Notes: generated by a model not told the origin, from the sequence alone. Shown: positions 43,901-54,729, counted from the first letter of the stretch. The stretch: 64,000 nucleotides of DNA from Vicia villosa (GCF_029867415.1 NC_081185.1:74807553-74871552), one strand, 5' to 3'. Made by a program: numbers and translations.

Positions 43901-43986
43901 GGGCTGATATCTTTACAAAACCCCTGGCTGAAGATAGGTTTAAATTCAGTCTGAAGAACATCAGTATGGATTTATGCCCAGAATGA
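40792..43986 (+). CDS. pol: copia pol: protease, integrase, RT, RNase H (element D)
   Basis: Open from 40792 (first base after an in-frame stop codon) to the stop at 43986, in the +1 frame relative to gag. The first ATG is at 40891, just before the protease. Domain order is copia: protease WYLDSGCS; integrase with H-H-C-C (WHRRLGH to CEACQKGKF) and D, D, E in HIDLFGP, SDHGGE and NGVVERKN; RT with DVKSAFLNG and the YVDDIIFG active site; RNase H (CDADYAGD, STTEAEYVA, IEIKHHFIRD). No damage is visible. It needs a +1 (or -2) frameshift after gag, or separate initiation; the overlap 40792-40967 is the only place for a shift. Element C has the same arrangement. Confidence 0.92.
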   Translation, partial: GELTRKDPRKCGYLRIRLFLLQISLTAKRTKHNMSWYLDSGCSRHMTGRRSMFQDLVLKSGGEVKFGGDQKGKIIGSGTIKSGNSPSISNVLLVEGLTHNLLSISQLSDNGYDIIFNQKSCKAVNQKDGSILFTGKRKNNIYKTDLQDLMSQKVTCLMSVSEEQWVWHRRLGHASLRKISQINKLNLVRGLPNLKFKSDALCEACQKGKFSKPAFKSKNVVSTSRPLELLHIDLFGPVKTASVRGKKYGLVIVDDYSRWTWVKFLKHKDETHSVFFDFCIQIQSEKECKIIKVRSDHGGEFENRSFEEFFKENGIAHDFSCPRTPQQNGVVERKNRTLQEMARTMINETNMAKHFWAEAINTACYIQNRISIRPILNKTPYELWKNRKPNISYFHPFGCVCFILNTKDHLGKFDSKAQKCFLLGYSERSKGYRVYNTETLVVEESINIRFDDKLGSEKPKQFDNFAGYDIDISEVVEPRSNASEAELLRSKESEDQVSASLEDLSISEEPSVRRSSRLISGHSEDVILGKKDDPIRTRAFLKNNADCQLGLVSLIEPTSVDHALEDPDWIIAMQEELNQFTRNDVWDLVPRPDGFNIIGTKWVFRNKLSEKGEVVRNKARLVAQGYSQQEGIDYTETFAPVARLESIRLLISFATQHNITLYQMDVKSAFLNGYIDEEVYVHQPPGFEDSMSPNHVFKLKKSLYGLKQAPRAWYERLSSFLLDNGFTRGKVDTTLFCKTFEKDILICQIYVDDIIFGTSNATLGKEFAKSMQAEFEMSMMGELKYFLGIQINQTSEGTYVHQTKYVKELLKKFNLLDCKEAKTPMHPTCILGKDEVSKKVDQKLYRGMIGSLLYLTASRPDILFSVCLCARFQSDPRESHLTAVKRILRYLKGTTNVGLVYRKSKEYNLVGFCDADYAGDRIERKSTSGSCQFLGSHLISWYSKKQATIALSTTEAEYVAAAGCSTQMLWMKSQLEDYQIYESNIPIFCDNTSAICLSKNPILHSKAKHIEIKHHFIRDYVQKGVISLNFVDTDHQWADIFTKPLAEDRFKFSLKNISMDLCPE

Positions 43987-44950
43987 GAAGATGAGAAGTT
44001 CTCATGTATGAGTATCTTCTGAAATGAAAATGGATTATTTTTTTATATCAGAAGTTCTGATTGAAATCTTTTAGAAATTATGATTCGGTTATTACTAACG
44101 TTTCATTGTCTAAGTTGATTCAGAACCTCTTGTAAAGCAAAACAGCTGTTACGTTTTATCTCGGGATGGTAAACCTGTCGTTACTATTCGTGGATAAACG
44201 TGCGTGCAGTTGAAGGGACACCGACCATAGGTAACTGTGCTAGTCACCTCATTTGTCTTTATTATCTCTCCTCACGTCACGTAACATTAAATGCTTTTCA
44301 TCATTTGTTTCATTTTATTTGTCGTTTTATGCATCTGAATCTTTTGAAATATTCTTTTTGATGTTATGACAAAAAGGGGGAGAAGATAAATGATAAATGA
44401 TTTGATTAAATCTATCAGTTGCTGGGTAGAGGCTCCCACATATTCACTAACAAGAACTGCAAGTTCTATATGGTTTAAGTGTTTTGCAGGTACAGAGAAG
44501 TGAAGTGAATCTTCAGAAGCAAACACTAGAAGCAAAACCATAAGAAGCGTTATTCTGTAAAAGGAATAAGCTCTTGGAAACTGAAGCAAGCTGAGTGCTG
44601 TCAAGCTTCAGAGATCAGAAGCAAGAAAGAAGAATGAATCAGAAGCACTGATAATAGAATTTGAATATCATTGTCTATCCTGTTCTGACAAAATTCTATT
44701 TGCTCTGATACATATAATGTTATGGCTCTGATACATTATTTGCTCTGATACATTATTTCAGCCTATATGGCTCTGATACATATAATGTGTTCAAACATAC
44801 ATTTTATGTTCTAACTCGTTCATGCTGACTTTTGTCGTTTAGTTTTTGTTCTGTAACATTTCAGGATGTAGAGATGCTCAGATGATGCTCTGGTACATTC
44901 AACAATGTTCTGATACAAATCTAGCATGAAGTGATGATTGGTAGACATTC

Positions 44951-45285
44951 AAAGTTCTGAAGCTATCCGAGGGAAGCAGAAATCAGAAGATGTGAATGTT
45001 CTAAAAGATCCAGAAAACTCAAGTTCTGAAGCTGTCCTGAATGGAAGCAGAAATCAGAAGCTGTGAATGTTCTGAAGATCAAAGAAATTCAAGTTCTGAA
45101 GCTGTCCTGAATGGAAGCAGAAGTCAGAAGCTGTGAATGTTCTGAAGATCAAAGAAATTCAAGTTCTGAAGCTGTCCACGATGGAAGCAGGAATCAGAAG
45201 CTGTGAGTGTTCTAAGGATCTAAAGAAATTCAAGTTCTGAAGCTGTCCAATGGAAGCAGAAGTCAGAAGCTATGAATTCTCTGAA
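44951..45285 (+). repeat. 70-bp tandem repeat, about five units (element D)
   Basis: Units start with aagttctgaagctgtcc at about 44952, 45021, 45091, 45161 and 45232; the central ones are exactly 70 bp apart and nearly identical. C's version is more diverged. Confidence 0.85.
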
Positions 45286-45360
45286 GGCAGAAGCTTATAT
45301 GATCGTCTCTACCGAAATAATCAGGGAAGTCTTTTATCAAAGTTCTTCGAGTATTTATTT

Positions 45361-45410
45361 CAGGGGGAGATTATTTATCTCAGGGGGAGATTGTTAATCT
45401 CAGGGGGAGA
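45361..45410 (+). repeat. three PPT-like CAGGGGGAGA motifs, element D
   Basis: cagggggaga at 45361, 45381 and 45401, 20 bp apart, 100-150 bp before the true PPT. Same number and spacing as in element C. Confidence 0.8.
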
Positions 45411-45510
45411 CATATTCATATGCTTATGCTATAGCTGTGTAATTTGTCTTTTGCCGTCTACTCTTTCTGATCGCAAATTCATATCATTTATATATGTTTT
45501 TGTCATCATC

Positions 45511-45524
45511 AAAAAGGGGGAGAT
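45511..45524 (+). promoter_or_regulatory. polypurine tract, element D
   Basis: AAAAAGGGGGAGAT directly before the 3' LTR. Confidence 0.85.
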
Positions 45525-46724
45525 TGTTAGAACAAGATTTGTTCTTATCAATTATCTTAGTTTTGATGATAACAATAATATGAATTTTGCTTAAGATAAT
45601 ATGGTACTCTAATCCAATGCAATTTTCCTTCCAGGAAATATATATAAAGAGTACGCATAATTCAGCGCTCAGAAGTTGTGTCTCAAATGGTTCAGCATGC
45701 AACATCAGAACATGGTCTGGCAAGACATCAGAAGATGGTCGAAGCAGAATCAGAACATGGGTCTATGGAAGCATCAGAAGAACATGAGATCAGAAGCACT
45801 GAAGATCAGAAGATGGTATCACGCTCAGAAGCACTTCAAGGTCAGAAGATCAGAAGATGCTATGCACCAAGCTGTTTGACTCTGATGATATTCAAACGTT
45901 GTATTCACAAACATCAGATCAGAAGGAAGTACACGTGGCAGACTACGCTGACTGACAAAAGGAACGTTAAAGCTACTAAAGGCAACGTCAGTAGACACAG
46001 CGTGAACAAGGCTCGAGGTAGTTGACAAAAGCGTATAACATTAAATGCAATGCTGTACGGAACACGCAAAGCATTAAATGCACTCAACGGTCATCTTCTC
46101 AACGCCTATAAATATGAAGTTCTGATGAGAAGCAAGGTTAACGATTCTGCACCAAAACAACTTATATCAAACTTGCTGAAACGCTGTTCAAATCTAAACT
46201 CAGAATCTTCATCTTCATCAAAGCTCACTACATTGCTGTTGTAATATATTAGTGAGATTAAGCTTAAACGATTAAGAGAAATATCACAGTTGTGATTATC
46301 GCTTTTAAGAAGCATTTGTAATACTCTTAGAATTACATTAAGTTGTAAGGAACTAGAGTGATCGTGTTGATCAGAATACTCTAGGGAAGTCTTAGGAGTG
46401 AACTAAGCCTAGAGTGATCGTGTTGATCAGTAGACTCTAGAAAAGTCTTAGAGGGTATCTAAGCAGTTGTTCCTGGAGTGATCAGTGTGTGATCAGAAGA
46501 CTCTGGAAGACTTAGTTGCGGACTAAGTGGAAAACCATTGTAATCCGTGCGATTAGTGGATTAAATCCTCAGGTTGAGGTAAATCATCTCTGCGGGGGTG
46601 GACTGGAGTAGCTTCGTTAACAGCGAACCAGGATAAAAATAATTGTGCAATTTATTTTTATCGTCCAAGATTTAAAGTCACACTTATTCAATCCCCCCCT
46701 TTCTAAGTGTTTTTCTATCCTTCA
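45525..46724 (+). repeat. 3' LTR of copia element D (1200 bp)
   Basis: Near-identical to 37761-38961. The TATA box is at 46107-46114 and the hairpin array at 46353-46528. Followed by the ACTCA duplication at 46725-46729. Confidence 0.95.
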
Positions 46725-46751
46725 ACTCATACATAAGATCTTCTCATCTTC

Positions 46752-49700
46752 TCATTCTGGGCATAAATCCATACTGATATTCTTCAGAATGAACTTAAAC
46801 CTATCTTCAGCAAGGGGTTTTGTAAAGATATCAGCCCATTGATGGTCTGTATCCACAAAGTTTAAAGATATAACACCCTTCTGAACATAGTCCCTTATGA
46901 AGTGATGTTTAATCTCAATATGTTTAGCTTTTGAATGTAAGATAGGATTCTTAGATAAACATATAGCAGAAGTATTATCACAGAAAATAGGAATGTTACT
47001 CTCATATATCTGATAATCTTCTAGCTGACTTCTCATCCAGAGCATTTGTGTGCTACATCCAGCAGCAACAACATATTATGCTTCTGTTGTTGAGAGGGCA
47101 ATAGTAGCTTGCTTCTTGCTGTACCATGAGATCAGATGACTTCCAAGAAATTGACAACTTCCAGAAGTGCTCTTTCTTTCTATTCTATCTCCAGCATAGT
47201 CAGCATCACAGAATCCTACTAAGTTGTAATCTTTGGATCTTCTGTAAACTAAACCAACATTAGTAGTACCTTTCAGATACCTCAGAATTCTCTTAACCGC
47301 AGTTAAATGAGATTCTCTTGGATCTGATTGGAATCTAGCACGCAAACAAACACTGAAGAGAATGTCAGGTCTAGAAGCAGTTAGGTATAGAAGAGATCCA
47401 ATCATACCTCTGTACAACTTCTGATCTACCTTCTTACTTACCTCGTCCTTACCTAGGACACATGTTGGATGCATAGGAGTTTTGGCTTCTTTACTTTCAG
47501 AAAGATTAAACTTCTTCAGAAGTTCTTTCACATACTTCGTTTGATGAACATAGGTTCCATCAGAAGTTTGGTTGATTTGAATCCCAAGGAAATACTTGAG
47601 TTCACCCATCATGCTCATCTCAAACTCAGCCTGCATAGACTCAGCAAACTCCTTTCCAAGTGTAGCATTAGATGTTCCAAAGATAATATCATCAACATAT
47701 ATTTGACAAATTAAAATATCCTTTTTAAATGTTTTACAGAAGAGAGTAGTGTCCACTTTTCCTCTAGTGAAACCATTTTCCAGAAGGAAAGAACTCAAAC
47801 GTTCATACCAAGCTCTAGGAGCTTGTTTCAATCCGTATAATGATTTCTTTAATTTAAAAACATGATTTGGAGACATGGAGTCTTCAAAACCAGGAGGTTG
47901 ATGGACATAAACTTCTTCATCTATGTAACCATTTAAGAAGGCACTCTTAACATCCATCTGATAAAGAGTGATGTTGTGTTGAGTGGCAAAAGAAATTAAT
48001 AGACGAATAGATTCTAACCTGGCCACTGGTGCAAAGGTTTCTGTATAGTCAATCCCTTCTTGCTGACTATAACCCTGAGCCACCAGTCTGGCTTTGTTTC
48101 TTACCACTTCACCTTTCTCACTCAACTTGTTTCTGAAAACCCATTTTGTTCCTATAATATTGAATCCTTTAGGTCTTGGAACAAGATCCCAAACATCATT
48201 CCTTGTAAACTGATTTAACTCTTCTTGCATGGCAATTATCCAGTCTGTATCTTCTAGAGCTTGATCAACAGAAGTTGGCTCGATCAGAGAAACCAGACCT
48301 AATTGACATTCAACATTGTTCTTGAGGAATGCTCTTGTTCTGATAGGATCATCTTTCTTTCCAATAATGACATCTTCTGAGTGAGCAGATGCGAGTCTAG
48401 ATGATCTTCTGATAGTTGGTTCTTCAGAAATTCTCAGATTTTCCAAGGATGCAGCAACTTGATCTTCTGATTCTTTGCTGCTTTGGTTTTCAGCTTCTGA
48501 AACTTTTCTTCTTGGTTCTTCAACTTCTGAGATATCAATATCAATATCTGCAAAATTCTCAAACTGCTTTGGTTTTTCAAGACCAAGCTTATCATCAAAC
48601 CTGATATTGATTGATTCTTCTACAATCAATGTTTCAGTATTGTATACTCTGTAGCCTTTAGAGCGTTCAGAATATCCAAGAAGGAAACACTTTTGTGCTT
48701 TAGAATCAAACTTACCAAGATGATCTTTAGTGTTCAGAATAAAACAAACACATCCAAAAGGATGAAAATAAAAATGTTGGGCTTTCTATTCTTCCACAAT
48801 TCATAAGGAGTCTTATTTAGAATAGGTCTTATAGAGATTCTATTCTGAATATAACATGCAGTGTTTATTGCTTCTGCCCAGAAATGCTTAGCCATATTGG
48901 TTTCATTGATCATGGTTCTGGCCATTTCTTGTAGAGTCCTATTCTTTCGCTCTACAACTCCATTTTGCTTTGGAGTTCTAGGACAAGAGAAATCATGGGC
49001 AATACCATTTTCTTTGAAGAACTCCTCAAAGAATCTGTTCTCAAATTCGCCACCATGATCACTTCTGACCTTTATGATTTTGCACTCTTTCTCAGATTGG
49101 ATCTGAGTGCAGAATTCAAAGAAAACTGAATGAGACTCATCCTTGTGTTTTAAGAACTTTACCCATGTCCAGCGGCTATAATCATCAACGATGACTAATC
49201 CATATTTATTTCCTCTGACAGATGCTGTTTTGACTAGGCCAAACAGATCAATGTGTAAGAGTTCTAACAGCCTTGAGGTAGAAACAACATTCTTAGACTT
49301 GAATGCAGGTCTGGAGAACTTGCCCTTCTGACATGCTTCACAAAGAGCATCTGATTTGTATTTCAGATTTGGGAGTCCTCTGACCAGATTTAGTTTGTTA
49401 ATCTGAGAAATCTTTCTCAAACTAGCATGTCCTAATCTTCTGTGCCAGACCCATTGCTCCTCAGAAACAGACATAAGACAAGTCACCTTCTGCTTCTCAA
49501 GATCAGAAAGATCAATCTTATAGATGTTGTTCTTTCTCTTGCCTGTAAATAGGATTGAGCCATCCTTCTGACTTACAGCCTTGCAAGACTTTTGATTGAA
49601 GATTATATCATAACCATTGTCACTTAATTGACTTATGGACAATAAGTTATGCGTTAATCCTTCTACAAGAAGTACATTAGTTATGGAAGGAGAGTTACCA

Positions 49701-49885
49701 AGACTTATGGTTCCAGAGCCAATGATTTTGCCCTTCTGATCTCTTCCAAACTTGACTTCTCCACCTGGTTTAAGCACCAGGTCTTGGAATGTAGACCTTC
49801 TTCCCGTCATGTGTCGCGAGCACCCAGAGTCCAGGTACCATGACATTTTGCTTTTTGTCCTCTTTGCCGCCAAGGATATCTGCAA
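46752..49885 (-). pseudogene. pol: copia pol, broken (element C)
   Basis: Same domain order as D's pol. Protease and integrase are in the first frame (49885-48734). A one-base deletion near 48,767, shortly after the integrase core, moves the rest to another frame. RT and RNase H follow (48629-47076) until TAA at 47076-47078, which replaces a glutamate codon in the RNase H motif STTEAEYVA. The last 97 codons are open to 46752. Residues up to the damage are well kept, so decay is recent but older than D. D is inserted 23 bp after the stop codon. Confidence 0.92.
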
Positions 49886-51695
49886 CAGAAATTATCTTCT
49901 CCTTAGGTACCCACAATTTCTTGGGTCCTTTCTTGTTAGTTCTCCTCAAGTTCTGATTGAACTTGGGTTTAGCAAAATATTTAACAGGAGGAACAACATG
50001 ATATTCTTTAGGTTTGTCAGCATGATATTTCTTAGGATGTGTCACATGCTTCTTGGTGTGAACAGTGTTAAACTTCTGTGCATGTGAAGTGAGCCTAATA
50101 TCATGTGCATGGCCATATTTGAACTGATCATACAATGGCTTGTATGTGATCTTCAGATCATCAATAGGTTCAAATTTATGTGAGGTATCACCCTCATAGC
50201 CAAAACCAAACCTTCTGTTTCCAGAAACACCATATATCATAGAAGCAAGATGACTTCTGCCAATACTTCTAGATAAGAACTTTCTGAAGCTCGAGTCATA
50301 TTCTTTCAGAATATGATTCATGCTAGGAATGGATTTTTCTGTTTCAGAAGGAGATCCACTATCTTTGGATAGATTTAAAACTTTTTCCTTCAGTTCAGAA
50401 TTTTCCACTTCCAGCTTCTTAGTTTCAAATTCAAACTGCTTCTTCAGCTTTTTGTATTTGATACTAAGATGAGCCTTGAGTTCCAGAAGTTCTGTTAAAC
50501 TGGAAACTAACTCTTCTCTAGATAGTTCGGAAAATACCTCTTCAGAATCTGATTCTGAAGTAGATTCTGATCCATCATCTTCTGTAGCCATCAGCGCGAA
50601 GTTGGCCTGCTCTCCTTCAGAGTCTGATTCTGATTCTGATTCAGAATCATCCCATGTTGCCATAAGACCTTTCTTCTTATGAAACTTCTTCTTGGGATTC
50701 TCCTTCTGAAGTTTTGGACACTCGTTCTTGTAATGTCCAGGCTCATTGCACTCATAGCAGACAGTCTTCTTCTTGTCAGATCTTCTGTCACCAGAAGATT
50801 CTCCACGTTCAAATCTCTTTGAACTTCTGAAGCTTCTGAACTTCCTTTGCTTGCTCTTCCAGAGTTGGTTTACCCTTCTGGAGATCATGGACAGTTCATC
50901 TTCTTCTTCAGATTCTGATTCTTCAGGATCTTCTTCTCTAGCCTGAAAAGCGTTAGTGCATTTTTTAACATTAGATTTTAATGCAATAGACTTACCTTTC
51001 TTCTGAGGCTCGTTTGCATCCAGCTCTATTTCATGGCTTCTCAAGGCACTGATAAGCTCTTCCAAAGAAACTTCATTCAGATTCTTGGCAATCTTGAATG
51101 CAGTCACCATTGGACCCCATCTTCTGGGTAAGCTTCTGATAATCTTCTTTACATGATCAGCCTTGGTGTAGCCTTTATCCAGAACTCTCAATCCAGCAGT
51201 TAGAGTTTGAAATCTTGAGAACATCTTCTCAATATATTCATCATCCTCCATCTTGAAGGCTTCATATTTCTGGATTAGAGCAAGAGCTTTAGTCTCCTTG
51301 ACTTGAGCATTTCCCTCATGGGTCATTTTCAATGACTCATATATATCATGGGCAGTTTCCCTGTTAGATATCTTCTCATACTTAGCATGAGAGATAGCAT
51401 TCAGCAAAACAGTCCTACATTTATGATGATTCTTGAAAAGCTTCTTCTGATCATCATCCATTTCTTGCCTTGTAAGCCTTACGCCACTGGCTTTCACTGG
51501 ATGTTTGTAACCATCCATCAGAAGATCCCATAATTCACCATCTAGACCAAGAAAGTAACTTTCCAGTTTATCTTTCCAGTATTCAAAGTTTTCACCATCA
51601 AATACTGGTGGTCTAGTATAACCATTGTTACCATTGTATTGCTCAGCAGAGCCAGATGTAGATGCAGGTGGATCTGTTGGAATTTCACCAGCCAT
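49770..51695 (-). CDS. gag: copia gag, intact (641 aa, element C)
   Basis: Capsid protein of element C. The UBN2-like gag domain covers about residues 20-235, an acidic serine/glutamate stretch about 255-275, and a C-x2-C-x4-H-x4-C zinc knuckle (CYECNEPGHYKNEC) about 325-340. A second acidic serine-rich stretch lies at about 365-405, with a coiled-coil-like segment at about 415-455. The last codons overlap the protease start in another frame, as in D. Length and sequence match D's gag apart from D's stop codon. No damage is seen, though pol of the same element is broken. Confidence 0.9.
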   Translation of the reverse strand: MAGEIPTDPPASTSGSAEQYNGNNGYTRPPVFDGENFEYWKDKLESYFLGLDGELWDLLMDGYKHPVKASGVRLTRQEMDDDQKKLFKNHHKCRTVLLNAISHAKYEKISNRETAHDIYESLKMTHEGNAQVKETKALALIQKYEAFKMEDDEYIEKMFSRFQTLTAGLRVLDKGYTKADHVKKIIRSLPRRWGPMVTAFKIAKNLNEVSLEELISALRSHEIELDANEPQKKGKSIALKSNVKKCTNAFQAREEDPEESESEEEDELSMISRRVNQLWKSKQRKFRSFRSSKRFERGESSGDRRSDKKKTVCYECNEPGHYKNECPKLQKENPKKKFHKKKGLMATWDDSESESESDSEGEQANFALMATEDDGSESTSESDSEEVFSELSREELVSSLTELLELKAHLSIKYKKLKKQFEFETKKLEVENSELKEKVLNLSKDSGSPSETEKSIPSMNHILKEYDSSFRKFLSRSIGRSHLASMIYGVSGNRRFGFGYEGDTSHKFEPIDDLKITYKPLYDQFKYGHAHDIRLTSHAQKFNTVHTKKHVTHPKKYHADKPKEYHVVPPVKYFAKPKFNQNLRRTNKKGPKKLWVPKEKIISVADILGGKEDKKQNVMVPGLWVLATHDGKKVYIPRPGA

Positions 51696-51761
51696 CTTTT
51701 ACTGAAGCGTTTTTCTCTTCCTGAATCTTTTCTAAACACGGTTAAGTGCTTGCACCTTAGA

Positions 51762-51779
51762 ACCGGCGCTCTGATGCCA
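51762..51779 (-). promoter_or_regulatory. primer binding site, element C
   Basis: TGGCATCAGAGCGCCGGT on the minus strand, two bases after the LTR end at 51782. Confidence 0.8.
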
Positions 51780-51781
51780 AT

Positions 51782-52981
51782 TGAAGGATAGAAAAACACT
51801 TAGAAAGGGGGGGTTTGAATAAGTGTAGTCTAAAAACTTGGACGATAAAAATAAAGTGCACAATTATTTTTATCCTGGTTCGTTGTTAACCAAACTACTC
51901 CAGTCCACCCCCACAGAGTGATTTACCTCACCTGAGGATTTAATCCACTAATCGCAACAGATTACAATGGTTTTCCACTTAGCCCACGACTAAGTCTTCT
52001 AGAGTTTCCTGATCACAACCTGATCACTCTAGGAACAAATGCTTAGACACAAGCTAAGACTTTCTTAGAGTATCCTGACCACCACGTGATCACTCTAATT
52101 ACAACTGCTTAGACACAAGCTAAGACTTCCTAGAGTATCCTGATCAACACTTGATCACTCTAGTTACTTACAAATTAATGTAATCAATTCTAAGAGTATT
52201 ACAATTGCTTCTGAAAAGCTATAATCACAACAGTGATATTTCTCTTAACGTTTAAGCTTAATCTCACTAATATATTACAGCAGCAATGTAGTGAGCTTTG
52301 ATGAAGATGAAGTTTCTGAGCTTTGAGTTGAACAACGTTTCAGCAAGTTTTTCAGAATAAGTTCTTTCAGAATCGTTAACCTTGCTTCTCATCAGAACTT
52401 CATATTTATAGGCACTTGAGAAGATGACCGTTGGGAGCATTTAATGCTTTGCGTATTCCGTACAGCATTGCATTTAATGTTTCACGCTTTTGTCAACTAC
52501 CTCGAGCCTTGTTCACGCTGTGTCTACTGACGTTGCCTTTAATAGCTTCCAACGTTCCTTTTGTCAGTCAGCGTAGCCTGCCACCTGTACTTTCTTCTGA
52601 TCTGATGTTTGTGTATACAACGTTTGAATATCATCAGAGTCAAACAGCTTGGTGCAAAGCATCTTCTTGTCTTCTGACCTTGAAGTGCTTCTGAGCGTGA
52701 TACCATGAGAACTTCAGTGCTTCTGCTTCTGATTTCAAGTTCTTATGATGCTTCCATAGACCCATGTTCTGATTCTGCCTTGACCATCTTCTGATGTCTT
52801 GCCAGACCATGTTTTGATGTTGCATGCTGAACCTTCTGAGCGCTGATTTGTACATACTCTTTATATATTTCCTGAAAGGGAAATTGCAATGTATTAGAGT
52901 ACCACATTATCTCACACAAAATTCATATCCTTGTTATCATCAAAACTAAGAATATTGATCAGAACAAATCTTGTTCTAACA
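51782..52981 (-). repeat. 5' LTR of copia element C (1200 bp)
   Basis: Starts TGTTAGAAC at 52981 and ends CCTTCA at 51782. It has the same length as D's LTRs but is clearly diverged from them. The TATA box is at 52403-52410. Confidence 0.93.
51977..52163 (-). repeat. ordered hairpin array in the copia LTR (C 5')
   Basis: Plus coordinates: ACTTAGC/ACTAAGT (51977-51995, one G-U on the sense strand), CTAGAGT/ACTCTAG (51999-52032), CTTAG/CTAAG (52042-52058), TTAGAGT/ACTCTAA (52065-52098), CTTAG/CTAAG (52108-52124), CTAGAGT/ACTCTAG (52130-52163). Same number, order and stem lengths as in D. The short-hairpin loops are unrelated to D's. Confidence 0.75.
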
Positions 52982-53932
52982 GCTCTCTCAACAAAGTCAC
53001 AACACAAATTTCCAAAAGATACAGAATCATAAAAAAGACAAATTTAAAAACCAGAAAACAAACCATACAATAGAATGGGAAAGAAAAACAAGAATGATAT
53101 GAACCTCCAAATTAAGAACAATGGCCATCCCCTTGTTTCAAACTGTTTACTAAATACTAGTATTTGAGAAAGAAGGTAAAATTTCATGAGTTTTAAATGT
53201 ATTTTTTGGAAATTTGTGTTGTGATGAATATAGTATTTTTAGGTTTTTGGGTTTGACTGTGAATTGGGGAAGAAGATGAAGGAATATTAGAACATTTAGT
53301 TTTTTTTTTAATTTTAATTTTAATTATTTTTTATTTACTTTGTTTTAATTAAAAATGAAAATTAATGATGTGGCAAATATTTTTTCAAACTTGGTCAAAC
53401 TATGCAGTGCCACGTCATAAATGAGACTGCCGTGTCATTAAAAATGCTGTTAAGTGATAAGGGACCTTCAAAAATTCATGTTATTTAAAAATGGGGACCT
53501 AATAATTGGCTTTTTTTAGTTTGGGGACTAAAAAATTAAAAATGTTAATATAAGGGAACTAAAAGTGCATTTAAGCCAAAACTATTTAAAAGCACTGAAA
53601 ATAACAATAAGTATCCGTAGATCAAAGTTTTTTCAGGTTTAATTTGAATAAAAATAATAATAGTTTTGACATTTAAGGATCATAACATGATATAAAATTG
53701 TTATAGTATACAATTGTCTTAAAATGCACCTCTATAAATGCAATATATTGTAGCAGATCTATATGTAAACAAATCTCAAATGATTTTTAAGCTTGGAAAC
53801 ATGCCTTATTTATACATACCTCTCTTAATTTAAAAAAATAAAATTCAATAGGATTAAACATAGAATTTCTACTCGTAACAAAAATAAGAATTTATACAAA
53901 GACAGATTATAGATTGTTCATAGTAAAAAAAA

Positions 53933-53935
<3 letters not shown>
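52982..53935. other. AT-rich flank right of element C
   Basis: No ORF or gene. The stretch 53,450-53,576 (aagggacc, ggggaccta, gggaactaaaagtgcattt) resembles the terminal sequence of common legume repeats, so C may have landed in an older element. I cannot define its borders. Confidence 0.4.

Positions 53936-54021
<86 letters not shown>
53936..54021. repeat. (AT)n microsatellite, about 86 bp
   Basis: Uninterrupted alternating AT. Its length may be affected by sequencing or assembly. Confidence 0.97.
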
Positions 54022-54024
<3 letters not shown>

Positions 54025-54212
54025 CTTAATTAAACTTATAAACTTCTAATCCATAAGCCTTTTCTTCTTGTATGGGAAATTTTACTTCCTTTTCCGTTTC
54101 CAATAGCACGTATATTATAAATGTAGTGAATCTTTACATTTTAATTAATTAATTAAAATAAATAAAAAATTATCAAAATGTTAATGGTTATATCTTGGGA
54201 ATAGGTTTTGTG

Positions 54213-54390
54213 AGTAAGGATCCACTCCATTTCTTACCCTCCATTTCTTTTTCATTACTATAGTTTTGTGTGCATAAAATTAAATAAATAATAAATATGT
54301 GTCACATGTCTTAGAAATATGTGTAATATACACAAAAAACTATGGCAATGGAAAAGAAATGGAGTGTAAGAAATGGAGTGGATCCTAGCT
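54213..54390. mobile_element. MITE of about 178 bp with 11-bp flanking repeat
   Basis: Terminal inverted repeats of about 55 bp share AGGATCCACTCCATTTCTTA, with small mismatches further in. The exact 11-bp direct repeat TAGGTTTTGTG lies outside both ends (54202-54212 and 54391-54401). A duplication of 9-11 bp fits a Mutator-type non-autonomous element. No coding sequence. Confidence 0.8.
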
Positions 54391-54729
54391 TAGGTTTTGT
54401 GGGTTGTAAGCCGTAAAGTTATGATACCAATAATGCATATTTCAACTACTTGTTCAATTTCTGGTGCATATATAATTGTTGTTTGAAAAACGTGATAATC
54501 ATAATTAGTGCAGTATAATAAATATAAATAATAAATAATTAATGGTTAAAAATAATATAAAATTCAACAAAAAATATGGTATTGCCACGTCAGATGCAAT
54601 AAATATCAAATCAATATGGTTATGGTAGTTTTACAAAATGTTTAATATATCCATTGTAATTAGTTTAATTGTTAATTTTAAACAGAGGGTAATTAATAAA
54701 TTTCGTAGCACTTAGATTTTATATTAGAT

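Larger units (their letters stand above)
43987..45508 (+). other. 3' region of element D without the extra ORF
   Basis: About 1.5 kb without a convincing ORF. The first 300 bp match C downstream of pol, up to catcatttg (about 44,310). The match to C resumes at tttgtcgttttat, on the far side of C's 3' ORF. Then come a PPT-like motif at 44371, the 70-bp tandem repeat and three more PPT-like motifs. Confidence 0.75.
37761..46724 (+). mobile_element. copia retrotransposon D (SIRE/Maximus-like), complete, 8964 bp
   Basis: Two LTRs of about 1200 bp, PBS, gag, pol, PPT. The flanking duplication ACTCA is exact (37756-37760 and 46725-46729), and removing D rejoins element C just after its pol stop. 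The LTRs differ by about two substitutions and one C in a C-run by my reading, so insertion is recent. D has no 3' ORF: the segment present in C between about 35,980 and 37,465 is missing near 44,310. Confidence 0.95.
34401..52981 (-). mobile_element. copia retrotransposon C (SIRE/Maximus-like), interrupted by D and truncated by B
   Basis: Minus-strand order: LTR 52981-51782, PBS, gag, pol, extra 3' ORF, PPT, and the first 540 bp of the 3' LTR (34940-34401), which element B interrupts. Element D lies between pol and the 3' ORF. The lineage call rests on the AAAAAGGGGGAGAT tract before a TGTTAGAACAAG LTR start, a Met-type PBS, copia domain order and an extra ORF in the env position. Right flank gctct (52982-52986) is the expected target duplication; its partner is beyond the window. 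Confidence 0.85.
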
